A stretch of 64,000 bases of DNA, taken from NCBI RefSeq assembly GCF_900187455.1, contig NZ_FYDX01000009.1:248001-312000 (forward strand). The letters run 5' to 3'. Below the pieces are notes generated by a model. That model was not told the DNA's origin. It saw only the letters and a program-made list of their open reading frames with translations, and made no database searches. The position numbers and the translations under genes are program-made. The DNA comes from Pseudomonas sp. Irchel 3E13. GTDB lineage: Bacteria; Pseudomonadota; Gammaproteobacteria; Pseudomonadales; Pseudomonadaceae. Within the stretch, counting starts at the first letter, position 1, and each line of letters opens with the position of its first letter. Positions 34,661 through 43,113 of this stretch are shown here, in pieces.

Positions 34661-34691
34661 GAAGACCGCGGAGTTGAACTCCGCGGTCTTC
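34661..34691. terminator. Perfect hairpin downstream of the DUF6124-like gene
   Basis: GAAGACCGCGGAGTT / AACTCCGCGGTCTTC, a perfect 15-base-pair stem with a 1-base loop at most, 3 bases past the minus-strand stop at 34694. It lacks a T-run, so it may stabilise the message end as well as terminate. Confidence 0.6.
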
Positions 34692-34693
34692 AT

Positions 34694-34918
34694 TCACATT
34701 GGCGGGCTCTCTGGCGGAGCCGTCAGCGCAACCGTGAGAAGTGCCCTGGACATTCGCATTTCCACCAGTGCGTCATTGAGCATTCCTTCGTGGTGCTGGT
34801 TGTGCAGGGCAAGTAGCGCCGCAGCGGCGAAGATTGCATTTTCGAGATGCTCCGCGGCTGTGCGGATGGCTTTCTTTTCAGGGGAAATCAGGGGTGGATC
34901 GGGGACGAGTTTTTTCAT
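34694..34918 (-). CDS. DUF6124/DUF3077-like small protein
   Basis: A 74-residue protein beginning MKKLVPDPPLISPEKKA, the typical opening of small Pseudomonas proteins annotated as DUF6124 or DUF3077. A helical middle (AAEHLENAIFAAAALLALH) and a short tail complete it. Function is unknown. GGAG precedes the ATG at 34918. The start codon overlaps the stop of a 44-codon upstream reading frame (ATGA), so translation may be coupled to that leader. Confidence 0.6.
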   Translation of the reverse strand: MKKLVPDPPLISPEKKAIRTAAEHLENAIFAAAALLALHNQHHEGMLNDALVEMRMSRALLTVALTAPPESPPM

Positions 34919-35049
34919 GGCGAATCTCCATATTTGATGAAGTCACCACGGGTCGCTGCTAAACGAGGGGGTGGCGACTGTACGCGGGTTAGCAGACCGG
35001 AAATATGGAAACCGGCGCACCCGGAGGTGCCCACGCGCACAGCCGCCAT
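34915..35049 (-). other. 44-codon leader reading frame coupled to the DUF6124-like gene
   Basis: Minus-strand frame from ATG 35049 to a TGA that overlaps the next gene's ATG. It spans the structured repeat, and its amino acid pattern (MAAVRVGTSGCAGFHISG, RVQSPP) is shared with copy A (MVAVRVGTFGYAGFHVPG, RWQSPP). Whether it is translated or the conservation reflects RNA structure cannot be told here. Confidence 0.4.
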
Positions 35050-35090
35050 GACAGGCTTGCTGTTACGTCCATATTTCGGACTGCTAATCC
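34967..35090 (-). repeat. Structured intergenic repeat, copy B
   Basis: The outer arms 34986-35008 and 35069-35090 (GGGTTAGCAGACCGGAAATATGG and CCATATTTCGGACTGCTAATCC) form a stem of about 20 pairs around a 60-base interior. The interior contains a small hairpin, GCACC-tccg-GGTGC on the minus strand; copy A keeps it with a G-T pair and a different loop. It lies in the 5' leader of the DUF6124-like gene. Confidence 0.65.
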
Positions 35091-35301
35091 GATCGTCGAT
35101 TTGCGACGACCGGCGAAGACTAGGCAGCGTTTCCAGGGAGCGCAACAAGCTGGCAGGGGGCGGGAGTATGCTTGGGAAGTTGCCTACAAGAAAGCCGGAT
35201 ATCGGTGAAGTTTTTAGGCAAGTGCAACAGGATGTTGGCCTGTTTTGCCAATCAGGACTTCATCGCTGGCAAGCCAACTCTCACAGGGTTCTATGCAGCC
35301 C

Positions 35302-35682
35302 TCAAGAGCGCTTTAGCAACGACACCTTCATCAACCGCTGAAACGTTGGACACGCCAAATGATCGTCCGCCGGGCACGCCGCCGCGTGCCGCAACCCCTT
35401 GCTCATCGCCTGCAAGCGCTTGACCTGCGCATCGATCTCGTCCGCCTTGGCCGCCAGCTTCTCGCGATCCACCTGCAGATTGACCAGCATCGCTCCCACT
35501 TCATCCAGGGAAAATCCCGCCGCTTGTCCTAGCGCGATCAAGGCCAGCCGATCTCCTACGTCCGCCGCGAACTGCCGGCGCTGTCCCGGTTTGGCCAGCG
35601 ATTCGAGCAAACCCTTCTTCTGGTAGTAACGCAGCGTCGAGGCCGGTACTCCGGTGCGTTTGGCGACGTCGGCAATGTCCAT
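35302..35682 (-). CDS. MerR family transcriptional regulator
   Basis: A 126-residue MerR regulator. The winged helix is at residues 1-70 (MDIADVAKRTGVPASTLRYYQKKGL), followed by a dimerisation helix (about 80-108). The C-terminal ACPADDHLACPTF holds two cysteines that could bind a metal or react to redox state. The start at 35682 is preferred because AAGGA lies 7 bases before it; the ATG at 35688 is too close. It is divergent from the DUF2938 gene and shares its promoter region. Confidence 0.88.
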   Translation of the reverse strand: MDIADVAKRTGVPASTLRYYQKKGLLESLAKPGQRRQFAADVGDRLALIALGQAAGFSLDEVGAMLVNLQVDREKLAAKADEIDAQVKRLQAMSKGLRHAAACPADDHLACPTFQRLMKVSLLKRS

Positions 35683-35692
35683 CGGCATGTCC

Positions 35693-35723
35693 TTGACTTG
35701 AAGTTGACTTCAACTTCTAAGCT
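35693..35723 (+). promoter_or_regulatory. MerR-type promoter and operator
   Basis: -35 TTGACT (35693-35698) and -10 TAAGCT (35718-35723) are separated by 19 bases. The spacer contains the dyad GAAGTTG-actt-CAACTTC (35700-35717). An over-long spacer with a dyad between the hexamers is the hallmark of MerR-activated promoters. It drives the DUF2938 gene. Confidence 0.8.
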
Positions 35724-35760
35724 GCGCGGCATGTTTCGTCAACGTGCCGAGGAGTTTTGC

Positions 35761-36243
35761 ATGTCCATCCTTCTTTCCACTCTACTGATCGGTATCGGCG
35801 CCACGCTGGTCATGGACCTGTGGGCCCTATTGCTCAAGCGCCTGGGTATCACCACCCTCAATTTCGCCATGGTCGGGCGCTGGGCGGGGCATCTGTTTCG
35901 CGGTCGTTTTCACCATGCAGCAATTGCCCGGGCCGAACCTGTGGCAAACGAATTGATGTGGGGCTGGATCATCCATTACGCAGTGGGTGTGCTGTTCGCC
36001 GCGCTGTTGGTGGCGGTGATGGGGCAGGGCTGGCTGCGGGCGCCGACGCTGCTGCCCGCGCTGTTGTTCGGCATTGTTTCGGTGATTGCGCCGTTTTGTG
36101 TCATGCAGCCGGCGATGGGCGCGGGGTTCTTTGCCTCGCGGACGCCGACGCCGGGGAAAAACCGTCTGCGTAGCCTGATGACCCACGGTGTTTTCGGTCT
36201 GGGGCTGTATCTGGCGGCGTTGTTGCTGACGTGCAGCCCTTGA
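35761..36243 (+). CDS. DUF2938 family membrane protein
   Basis: A 160-residue protein with four predicted membrane helices (about residues 5-24, 65-85, 92-113 and 138-157), matching the DUF2938 family. GAGGAG precedes the start. Function is unknown. It is the only gene behind the MerR-type promoter, so it is the probable target of the divergent regulator and may respond to the same signal. Confidence 0.8.
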   Translation: MSILLSTLLIGIGATLVMDLWALLLKRLGITTLNFAMVGRWAGHLFRGRFHHAAIARAEPVANELMWGWIIHYAVGVLFAALLVAVMGQGWLRAPTLLPALLFGIVSVIAPFCVMQPAMGAGFFASRTPTPGKNRLRSLMTHGVFGLGLYLAALLLTCSP

Positions 36244-36346
36244 TGCCGCGATTTCCGGGCCCGAGACGGAATGGCAGGATGCAATTTTGCCCCCGCTCCG
36301 CTAGCATTAGCGATCTTCCCGCTCGTTCAGGCTGCGATGGTTTTTC

Positions 36347-38422
36347 ATGAGTTATCAGGTTCTTGCACGTAAATGGCGTCCGCGCTCGTTCCGCGAAATG
36401 GTCGGCCAGACCCATGTGCTGAAGGCCCTGATCAATGCGCTGGACAATCAGCGCCTGCACCACGCCTACCTGTTCACCGGTACCCGCGGTGTCGGCAAGA
36501 CCACCATCGCGCGGATCATCGCCAAATGTGTCAACTGTGAAACCGGCATTACTTCGACCCCCTGCGGCACCTGCTCGGTGTGCAGGGAGATCGACGAGGG
36601 CCGGTTCGTCGACCTGATCGAGATCGACGCCGCGAGCCGGACCAAGGTCGAGGACACTCGCGAACTGCTGGACAACGTGCAGTACGCGCCGAGCCGCGGG
36701 CGCTTCAAGGTCTACCTGATCGACGAAGTGCACATGCTTTCCAGCCACTCTTTCAATGCCTTGCTCAAGACGCTTGAAGAGCCGCCGCCCTACGTCAAGT
36801 TCATCCTGGCTACCACGGACCCGCAGAAGCTTCCTGCGACCATCCTGTCGCGTTGCCTGCAGTTTTCCCTGAAGAACATGACCCCCGAGCGTGTGGTCGA
36901 GCACCTGAGCCATGTGCTGGGTGTCGAGAACGTGCCGTTCGAGGACGATGCGCTCTGGCTGCTGGGCCGCGCCGCCGATGGCTCGATGCGCGACGCGATG
37001 AGCCTCACCGACCAGGCCATCGCCTTTGGCGAAGGCAAGGTGCTGGCTGCCGACGTGCGGGCGATGCTTGGCACGCTGGATCACGGTCAGGTCTACGGTG
37101 TACTCCAAGCGTTGCTGGAAGGCGATGCCCGTGCCTTGCTCGAAGCGGTACGGCACCTTGCCGAGCAGGGGCCGGACTGGAACGGCGTGTTGTCGGAAAT
37201 GCTCAATGTGCTGCACCGCGTGGCCATCGCCCAGGCGCTGCCCGAGGCGGTGGACAACGGCCAGGGCGATCGCGAGCGGGTGCTGGACCTGGCCCAGGCG
37301 CTGCCGGCCGAGGATGTGCAGTTCTACTACCAGATGGGCCTGATCGGTCGCCGCGACTTGCCGTTGGCGCCGGACCCGCGTGGTGGTTTCGAGATGGTGT
37401 TGCTGCGCATGCTGGCGTTCCGCCCGGCGGACAGCGGCGATGCTCCGGGCACGACGCTAAAGCCAGTGGGAATCAGCCAGGCCACAACTGATTCCCCAGC
37501 GCCGGTGGCTCCGGTTGCGATTGCCGCACCAGCCCCCGAGCCTGTTGCAGCTCCAGCTCCAGCTCCAGCTCCAGCTCCAGCTCCAGCTCCAGCTCCAGCC
37601 GTCGAGCCGGAGCCTGCACCTGAGTCGGTTGCCGAGGTTCAGCCCGAGCCCGAGCCGGTGGCGGAGAAAATCGATCTTCCGTGGGACGAGCCGAGCCCGG
37701 TACCGGCAGTTGAAGCCGCTTCGGAACCCAAGCCCGAGCCTGAAGCACAGCCCGAGCCGACCCCTGTTCCCGAGCCCGAACCCGCACCGGTCGCTACGCC
37801 AGCACCAGCGGCCGAGCGGCACGACGAGCCGCCGCCGGACGACCACAGCTACAGCCCAGCCGGCATGGATCGCGATGACGAGCCGCCGCTGGATGATGAT
37901 TACTATGGCGGCGAGGTCGATCCGGCGAGCTACAGCTACCTGGACGAACTCGCCAGCGAACATGCTGCTGAGCCGGCTGCCGAGCCGGAGCCCGAACCGG
38001 CGGCACAGCCAGCGACCGGCCTGGCCCTGCAATGGCTGGAGATGTTCCCGAGCCTGCCGATCTCCGGCATGACCGGTAATATCGCCGCCAACTGCACGCT
38101 GATGGCCGTGGATGGCGATCACTGGCTGCTGCACCTCGATCCGGGCCACAGCGCGCTGTTCAACGCGACCCAGCAGCGCCGCCTGAACGATGCGCTGAAC
38201 CAGCACCTGGGCCGCAACCTGACGCTGACCATCGAGCTGATCCGCCCCGAGCAGGAGACGCCGGCCCAGGCCGCATCCCGCAAGCGCGCCGATCGCCAGC
38301 GCGAGGCCGAGGAATCGATCGAGAACGATCCGTTCATCCAGCAGATGATCCAGAAGTTCGGTGCCACCGTGCGCCACGATACTATTGAACCTGTCGATGC
38401 CCTGGCCAGCCAGGGCGAATAA
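36347..38422 (+). CDS. dnaX: DNA polymerase III tau subunit DnaX
   Basis: A 691-residue clamp-loader ATPase. Walker A is GTRGVGKTT (about residue 45), with the Cys4 zinc module CVNCETGITSTPCGTCSVC and Walker B-type DEVHML, followed by domain III to about residue 365. A long Pro/Ala/Glu linker (about 370-555) leads to a C-terminal tau domain (about 555-691). I found no A-AAA-AAG type slippery site near the linker, so a gamma form by the E. coli mechanism is not evident. Confidence 0.96.
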   Translation: MSYQVLARKWRPRSFREMVGQTHVLKALINALDNQRLHHAYLFTGTRGVGKTTIARIIAKCVNCETGITSTPCGTCSVCREIDEGRFVDLIEIDAASRTKVEDTRELLDNVQYAPSRGRFKVYLIDEVHMLSSHSFNALLKTLEEPPPYVKFILATTDPQKLPATILSRCLQFSLKNMTPERVVEHLSHVLGVENVPFEDDALWLLGRAADGSMRDAMSLTDQAIAFGEGKVLAADVRAMLGTLDHGQVYGVLQALLEGDARALLEAVRHLAEQGPDWNGVLSEMLNVLHRVAIAQALPEAVDNGQGDRERVLDLAQALPAEDVQFYYQMGLIGRRDLPLAPDPRGGFEMVLLRMLAFRPADSGDAPGTTLKPVGISQATTDSPAPVAPVAIAAPAPEPVAAPAPAPAPAPAPAPAPAVEPEPAPESVAEVQPEPEPVAEKIDLPWDEPSPVPAVEAASEPKPEPEAQPEPTPVPEPEPAPVATPAPAAERHDEPPPDDHSYSPAGMDRDDEPPLDDDYYGGEVDPASYSYLDELASEHAAEPAAEPEPEPAAQPATGLALQWLEMFPSLPISGMTGNIAANCTLMAVDGDHWLLHLDPGHSALFNATQQRRLNDALNQHLGRNLTLTIELIRPEQETPAQAASRKRADRQREAEESIENDPFIQQMIQKFGATVRHDTIEPVDALASQGE
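37548..37599 (+). repeat. Hexanucleotide microsatellite in dnaX
   Basis: (CAGCTC)n, nearly nine copies, encoding a Pro-Ala repeat in the linker. Unit length is a multiple of three, so slippage would change linker length without breaking the frame. Confidence 0.9.
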
Positions 38423-38486
38423 CCGGATACCCAGCGCCGCGCCTGGTGCGCGGTGTGCCAAGTAACTTGATACCGAGGTGATTCCC

Positions 38487-38813
38487 ATGATGAAAGGTGG
38501 CATGGCCGGCCTGATGAAGCAGGCACAGCAGATGCAGGAAAAAATGGCCAAGATGCAGGAAGAACTGGCCAACGCCGAAGTGACCGGTCAATCCGGCGCC
38601 GGTCTGGTCAGCGTGGTCATGACCGGTCGTCATGACGTCAAGCGCATCAGCCTGGACGACAGCCTGATGCAGGAAGACAAGGAAGTGCTGGAAGACCTGA
38701 TCGCCGCCGCCGTCAACGACGCCGTGCGCAAGGTCGAGCAGAACAGCCAGGAAAAAATGGGTGGCATGACTGCGGGCATGCAGTTGCCGCCAGGCTTCAA
38801 GATGCCGTTCTAA
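38487..38813 (+). CDS. ybaB: YbaB/EbfC nucleoid-associated protein
   Basis: A 108-residue DNA-binding protein of the YbaB family with the usual glycine/methionine-rich start (MMKGGMAGLMKQAQQM), a helical coiled segment, and the beta core VVMTGRHDVKRISLD. GAGGTG precedes the start at 38487. It lies between dnaX and recR as in most Gammaproteobacteria. Confidence 0.94.
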   Translation: MMKGGMAGLMKQAQQMQEKMAKMQEELANAEVTGQSGAGLVSVVMTGRHDVKRISLDDSLMQEDKEVLEDLIAAAVNDAVRKVEQNSQEKMGGMTAGMQLPPGFKMPF

Positions 38814-38829
38814 GACGCATCTGTTTCAC

Positions 38830-38868
38830 CCGGTGGGAGCACGGCTGCAAGGCCGTCGCTCCCATCGT
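38830..38868. repeat. REP-like hairpin after ybaB
   Basis: GGGAGCACGGC / GCCGTCGCTCCC, an inverted repeat of the type common between Pseudomonas genes, 39 bases before recR. It may moderate expression of recR. Confidence 0.6.
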
Positions 38869-38906
38869 CGTTTCTCCCCATTCGATGAGTTGCCAGGCCT
38901 TTTACC

Positions 38907-39509
38907 ATGAGCTTCAGTCCCCTGATTCGCCAGTTGATCGATGCCTTGCGCACCTTGCCGGGCGTGGGTCAGAAAACCGCCCAGCGCATGGCCTTGCAGT
39001 TGCTCGAACGTGACCGCAGCGGCGGTGTTCGTCTGGCCCAGGCCCTGAGCCAGGCCATGGAAGGGGTCGGCCACTGCCGGCAATGCCGCACCCTCACCGA
39101 GCAGGAGCTTTGCCCGCAATGTGCCGATCCACGGCGCGACGACACGCTGTTGTGCGTGGTGGAAGGGCCGATGGATGTGTATGCGGTGGAGCAGACCGGT
39201 TACCGCGGTCGCTACTTCGTGCTCAAGGGGCATTTGTCGCCGCTGGACGGGCTTGGGCCGGAGGCGATCGGGATTCCGCAGTTGATGGCGCGGATCGCGG
39301 AGCAGGGCACCTTCACCGAAGTGATCCTGGCGACCAACCCCACCGTTGAAGGCGAGGCGACCGCGCATTACATCGCGCAGTTGCTGGCGGACAAGGGCCT
39401 GGTGGGCTCGCGGATCGCCCATGGCGTGCCGCTGGGTGGCGAGTTGGAACTGGTGGATGGCGGGACGCTGGCGCATTCGTTTGCGGGGCGCAAACCGATG
39501 TCGCTCTGA
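38907..39509 (+). CDS. recR: Recombination mediator RecR
   Basis: A 200-residue protein. The N-terminal helix-hairpin-helix (LRTLPGVGQKTAQRMA), the Cys4 zinc finger (CRQCRTLTEQELCPQC), the Toprim domain (LLCVVEGPMDVYAVEQ) and the C-terminal Walker B-like end are all present. It works with RecO and RecF to load RecA at gaps. Confidence 0.96.
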   Translation: MSFSPLIRQLIDALRTLPGVGQKTAQRMALQLLERDRSGGVRLAQALSQAMEGVGHCRQCRTLTEQELCPQCADPRRDDTLLCVVEGPMDVYAVEQTGYRGRYFVLKGHLSPLDGLGPEAIGIPQLMARIAEQGTFTEVILATNPTVEGEATAHYIAQLLADKGLVGSRIAHGVPLGGELELVDGGTLAHSFAGRKPMSL

Positions 39510-39523
39510 GTCTGACGCGGGCC

Positions 39524-39660
39524 CCGTAGGCGCGGATTTATCCGCGAACGGCGGCGAAGCGGTCGCAGAGTCTGAGCCCAGAGTTTGTCTGGCACACCCG
39601 GGGCTCAGGTTTTATGGCCGCTGCGCGCCCAATCGCGGATGAATCCGCTCCTACCGGGCG
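39524..39660. repeat. REP pair between recR and apt
   Basis: GTAGGCGCGGATTTATCCGCGA and an inverted relative, TCGCGGATGAATCCGCTCCTA, lie about 90 bases apart between two converging genes. Confidence 0.8.
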
Positions 39661-39681
39661 GCGGCCTGCGTTATCGGGGGA

Positions 39682-40230
39682 TCAATATTCGCTCAGCGAA
39701 AACTCGGTCAGGCAGAAGGTCGAAATCCCGGCGTCCTGCAGTTTCTGCGAACCGCCCAGCTCTGGCAGGTCGATGATCGCCGCCGCTTCAAATACCGCCG
39801 CGCCCATGCGCCGGACCAGGTTCGCGGCGGCCAGCAGGGTGCCGCCGGTGGCGATCAGGTCGTCGAAGATCAGCACCGCGTCGCCTTCGCACAGGCTGTC
39901 GGCATGCACTTCCAGGAAGGCTTCGCCGTACTCGGTCTGGTAGCCCTCGGAAATCACGTCGGCCGGCAGCTTGCCCTGTTTGCGGAACAGGATCAGCGGC
40001 TTGTTCAACTGGTGGGCGATGATCGAGCCGATCAGGAAACCGCGGGCATCCATGGCGCCGATATGGCTGAACTCGGCCTCGACGTAGCGCTCGATGAACT
40101 GGTCGGCGACATGGCGCAAGCCCCGTGGCGACTGGAACAGCGGGGTGATGTCACGGAAGATCACGCCGGGTTTGGGAAAGTCCGTAACCGGGCGGATCAG
40201 GGATTTGAGGTCAAAGCTTTCGCTGGGCAT
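39682..40230 (-). CDS. apt: Adenine phosphoribosyltransferase
   Basis: A 182-residue purine salvage enzyme that makes AMP from adenine and PRPP. It has DFPKPGVIFRDITPL, the MDARGFLIG block, RKQGKLP, and the PRPP-binding motif VLIFDDLIATGGT. The ATG at 40230 follows AGGAT; the longer frame to 40674 runs antisense through anr and is not real. Confidence 0.95.
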   Translation of the reverse strand: MPSESFDLKSLIRPVTDFPKPGVIFRDITPLFQSPRGLRHVADQFIERYVEAEFSHIGAMDARGFLIGSIIAHQLNKPLILFRKQGKLPADVISEGYQTEYGEAFLEVHADSLCEGDAVLIFDDLIATGGTLLAAANLVRRMGAAVFEAAAIIDLPELGGSQKLQDAGISTFCLTEFSLSEY

Positions 40231-40286
40231 GGAGCGGGTATCCTGAAAGGCAAAACGCCCGCCAGTATACCCGTTTGCCGAGGATT

Positions 40287-41021
40287 TCAGGCTTCCAGTG
40301 CGCCACCAGCCAGCGCGCAGAGCTGGATCGGGTCGAGAATCCGCACTTCCTTGCCTTCGGCTTCGATCAGGCCGTTCTGCTGGAAGCGGGTAAACACGCG
40401 GGACACGGTTTCCACTGCCAGGCCCAGGTAATTGCCGATTTCGTTGCGCGACATGCTCAGGCGGAACTGGTTGGCCGAGTAGCCACGGGCGCGGAACCGC
40501 GCGGAGAGGTTGACCAGGAAGGTGGCGATCCGCTCGTCGGCGGTCTTTTTCGACAACAGCAGCATCATTTGCTGATCGTCGCGGATTTCCCGGCTCATCA
40601 CCCGCATCAGTTGCCGGCGCAGTTGCGGCAATTGCACCGACAGTTCGTCCAGCCGCTCGAAGGGGATTTCGCATACCGACGTGGTCTCTTGCGCCTGGGC
40701 CGAGACCGGGTAGGTTTCGGTGTCCATGCCCGACAAACCCACCAGTTCGCTTGGCAGGTGGAAGCCGGTGATCTGTTCTTCGCCGCCGTCGCTCAGGCTG
40801 AAGGTTTTCAGGGCGCCGGAGCGCACCGCGTAAACCGAACCGAAGTTGTCACCCTGCCGGAACAGAAACTCGCCTTTTTTCAGCGGGCGCCCACGTTTGA
40901 CGATTTCATCCAGCGAATCCATGTCTTCCATGTTCAGTGACAGAGGCAGACACAGAGGCGCCAGGCTGCAATCCTTGCAATGGGCCTGGTTGTGAGGGCG
41001 CAGTTTAACAGGCTCAGACAT
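40287..41021 (-). CDS. anr: Anaerobic regulator Anr (FNR family)
   Basis: A 244-residue CRP/FNR-family activator. The N-terminal cysteine cluster HCKDCSLAPLC supplies ligands for an oxygen-labile [4Fe-4S] cluster together with an internal cysteine (TSVCEIPFERL). A cyclic-nucleotide-like barrel and the recognition helix LSMSRNEIGNYLGLAVETVSR follow. It probably drives the Anr boxes seen upstream of hemN and cco2 in this window. The start at 41021 matches Anr proteins. Confidence 0.94.
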   Translation of the reverse strand: MSEPVKLRPHNQAHCKDCSLAPLCLPLSLNMEDMDSLDEIVKRGRPLKKGEFLFRQGDNFGSVYAVRSGALKTFSLSDGGEEQITGFHLPSELVGLSGMDTETYPVSAQAQETTSVCEIPFERLDELSVQLPQLRRQLMRVMSREIRDDQQMMLLLSKKTADERIATFLVNLSARFRARGYSANQFRLSMSRNEIGNYLGLAVETVSRVFTRFQQNGLIEAEGKEVRILDPIQLCALAGGALEA

Positions 41022-41175
41022 TTCATCATTCCTTGTGGGAAAGCACACATAGAACACAAGGGTAACTCAGCCGGGACGGTTGAGGCCAGCGTGCTCTGTT
41101 TTGGTGCGCTCCCCGCTCAAGTTCGCGGGTTTCAAGCCGATAACAATTGCATCACGTCTCTCAGGCAGAACCAGC

Positions 41176-41634
41176 ATGTTGACCGTCGATCTTCAGGCCA
41201 CTCGCCAGGCCTCTGTTTCCGGGCATTCCGAGCCCGTTCAGGCGAAGCGCGGAGAAGAGGGCGAGGGCGCCGCGACACCGAGTGAAGGGGTGAAGGTCAG
41301 CCTTTCTCTCAAGGGGCTGGAGGTGTCCGGCCAGCGTCAAGATGACGCGGATATCGACGAAAGCGGCTTGCCGGAGTCGGTTCGCCAATTGTTGAAGATG
41401 ATCCGCAAGCTGCAGCGGGAATTGGCTGAAGCCCAGCGTCAGTTGCAGTCTCTGATGCGGGATCGTTCCCTTGATCCGGTGGAAATGCAGAAAAAGACGG
41501 CGGCCTTGGAAGCCCGGGTCAGTGCATTGTCTGCCTCGTTGAACACCGTCAACTTTGGCCTGGTCCGGGCCATGGGGCAGTTGGCGCTGACGCCGGACCA
41601 GGTCGGCAAGGCAATCAAGTTGCTAAATGCCTGA
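41176..41634 (+). CDS. Hypothetical coiled-coil protein
   Basis: A 152-residue protein of unknown function. A disordered, charged N-terminus (about 1-50) is followed by a predicted coiled coil (LLKMIRKLQRELAEAQRQLQ, about residues 73-92, continuing to 125). AGGCAG precedes ATG 41176. It sits between anr and hemN, converging on hemN. Confidence 0.7.
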   Translation: MLTVDLQATRQASVSGHSEPVQAKRGEEGEGAATPSEGVKVSLSLKGLEVSGQRQDDADIDESGLPESVRQLLKMIRKLQRELAEAQRQLQSLMRDRSLDPVEMQKKTAALEARVSALSASLNTVNFGLVRAMGQLALTPDQVGKAIKLLNA

Positions 41635-41648
41635 GCCGCGCCCGCGAC

Positions 41649-43031
41649 TCAGATCACCCGCGAAAAACGCTGGCGGTTGTTCAGGTCCAGGTAGGCGTCG
41701 AACACCATGCACACCGAGCGCACCAGCAGGCGACCGGCCGGCAGCACGCTGATGCCGTCGTTGCGCAGCTCGATCAGGCCGTCCTTGGCCATGCCTTCCA
41801 GTGCCGGCCACAAATCCTTGAAGTAGCCCCGGAAATCGATGGTGAAGGCCTGTTCGATGCGCTCGAAATCCAGTTCGAAATGGCAGATCAGGTCCTGGAT
41901 CACGGCCCGGCGCACGCGGTCGTCCTGGGTGCAGATCAGTCCGCGGCTGGTGCCCAGTTGCGCGGCGTCCAGGGCGTTCTGGTATTCGTTGAGGTCACTG
42001 CTGTTCTGGCAGTAGAGGTCGCCGATCTGGCTGATGGCCGACACGCCGAGGCCGATCAGGTCGCAATGACCATGGGTGGTGTAGCCCTGGAAGTTGCGCT
42101 GCAGGGTCGACTCTTCCTGGGCGATGGCCAGTTCGTCGTCGGGCAGGGCGAAGTGGTCCATGCCGATGTAGCGATAGCCGGCGCGGGTCAGTTGCTCGAT
42201 GGTGTTGTGCAGCATCTCCAGCTTCGCCGCCGGTGCCGGCAGGTCGCTGCTGTCGATGCGCCGTTGCGGCATGAAGCGCTCGGGCAGGTGCGCGTAGTTG
42301 AATACCGAGAGCCGGTCCGGCTGCAGCTTGATCACTTCTTCGACGGTGCGGGCGAAGCCTTCCGGGGTCTGCTTGGGCAGGCCGTAGATCAGGTCGAGGT
42401 TGATCGAGCGGAATTGCAGGGTGCGCGCCGCTTCGATGATGGTGCGGGTCTGTTCCAGGCTTTGCAGGCGGTTGATCGCCCGTTGGACGACCGGGTCGAG
42501 GTCTTGCACACCGAGGCTGACGCGGTTGAAGCCCAGTTCGCGCAGCAGGCCCATGGTCGACCAATCTGCCTCGCGGGGGTCGATTTCGATGCCGTAGTCC
42601 CCCGAGTCATCGTCCAGCAGGTTGAAGTGCTTGCGCAGTTGCGCCATCAACTGGCGCAGTTCGACATGGCTGAGGAAGGTCGGCGTGCCACCGCCCAGGT
42701 GCAGTTGCTCGACGGTCTGGCCGGGGTCGAGGTGGCAGGCGATCAGCTGGATTTCCTGTTCCAGCCGCTGCAGGTAAGGCTGTGCGCGGGCGCGGTCCTT
42801 GGTGATGACCTTGTTGCAGGCGCAGTAGTAGCAAATGTTGGCGCAGAACGGCACATGGACGTAGAGAGACAGCGGACGCGCCGTTCGGCGGCTGTCACGC
42901 AGGGCGTGCAGGAGGTCGAAGGAGCCGATTTCGCTGTGCAGTTGCACTGCGGTCGGATAGGAGGTGTAGCGCGGGCCGGCCAGATCGTAACGGCGAATCA
43001 GGTCAGAGTCCCATTGGAGGGCGTCGTGCAT
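41649..43031 (-). CDS. hemN: Oxygen-independent coproporphyrinogen III dehydrogenase HemN
   Basis: A 460-residue radical SAM enzyme converting coproporphyrinogen III to protoporphyrinogen IX without oxygen. It has the cluster motif CANICYYCACNK (near residue 62), YTSYPTAVQ at the start, LHLGGGTPTFL, and DLIYGLPKQT. A perfect Anr box lies 62 bases upstream. Heme supply for the neighbouring cbb3 oxidases under low oxygen explains its position. Confidence 0.95.
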   Translation of the reverse strand: MHDALQWDSDLIRRYDLAGPRYTSYPTAVQLHSEIGSFDLLHALRDSRRTARPLSLYVHVPFCANICYYCACNKVITKDRARAQPYLQRLEQEIQLIACHLDPGQTVEQLHLGGGTPTFLSHVELRQLMAQLRKHFNLLDDDSGDYGIEIDPREADWSTMGLLRELGFNRVSLGVQDLDPVVQRAINRLQSLEQTRTIIEAARTLQFRSINLDLIYGLPKQTPEGFARTVEEVIKLQPDRLSVFNYAHLPERFMPQRRIDSSDLPAPAAKLEMLHNTIEQLTRAGYRYIGMDHFALPDDELAIAQEESTLQRNFQGYTTHGHCDLIGLGVSAISQIGDLYCQNSSDLNEYQNALDAAQLGTSRGLICTQDDRVRRAVIQDLICHFELDFERIEQAFTIDFRGYFKDLWPALEGMAKDGLIELRNDGISVLPAGRLLVRSVCMVFDAYLDLNNRQRFSRVI

Positions 43032-43092
43032 GGTGGCAGTCCCAGGAATTGCGGCAGTGTCCGGAGTCTAGGGAGCCACACGTACATCAGTG

Positions 43093-43106
43093 TTGATTTG
43101 TATCAA
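43093..43106 (-). promoter_or_regulatory. Anr box of hemN
   Basis: TTGATTTGTATCAA, a perfect match to the FNR/Anr consensus TTGAT-N4-ATCAA, 62 bases before the hemN start codon. Confidence 0.88.
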
Positions 43107-43113
43107 ATCCGCT

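Noticed and set aside
37548..37599. CRISPR-like array
   Set aside because: The units are contiguous hexamers with no spacers; no cas genes occur in the window.
36347..38422. Programmed frameshift in dnaX producing a gamma subunit
   Set aside because: No A-AAA-AAG or similar slippery heptamer with a following stem was found near the linker.
37457..38572. 371-codon minus-strand frame opposite the dnaX linker
   Set aside because: It reads the complement of the Pro-Ala microsatellite (repeated Ser/Trp) and is not protein-like.
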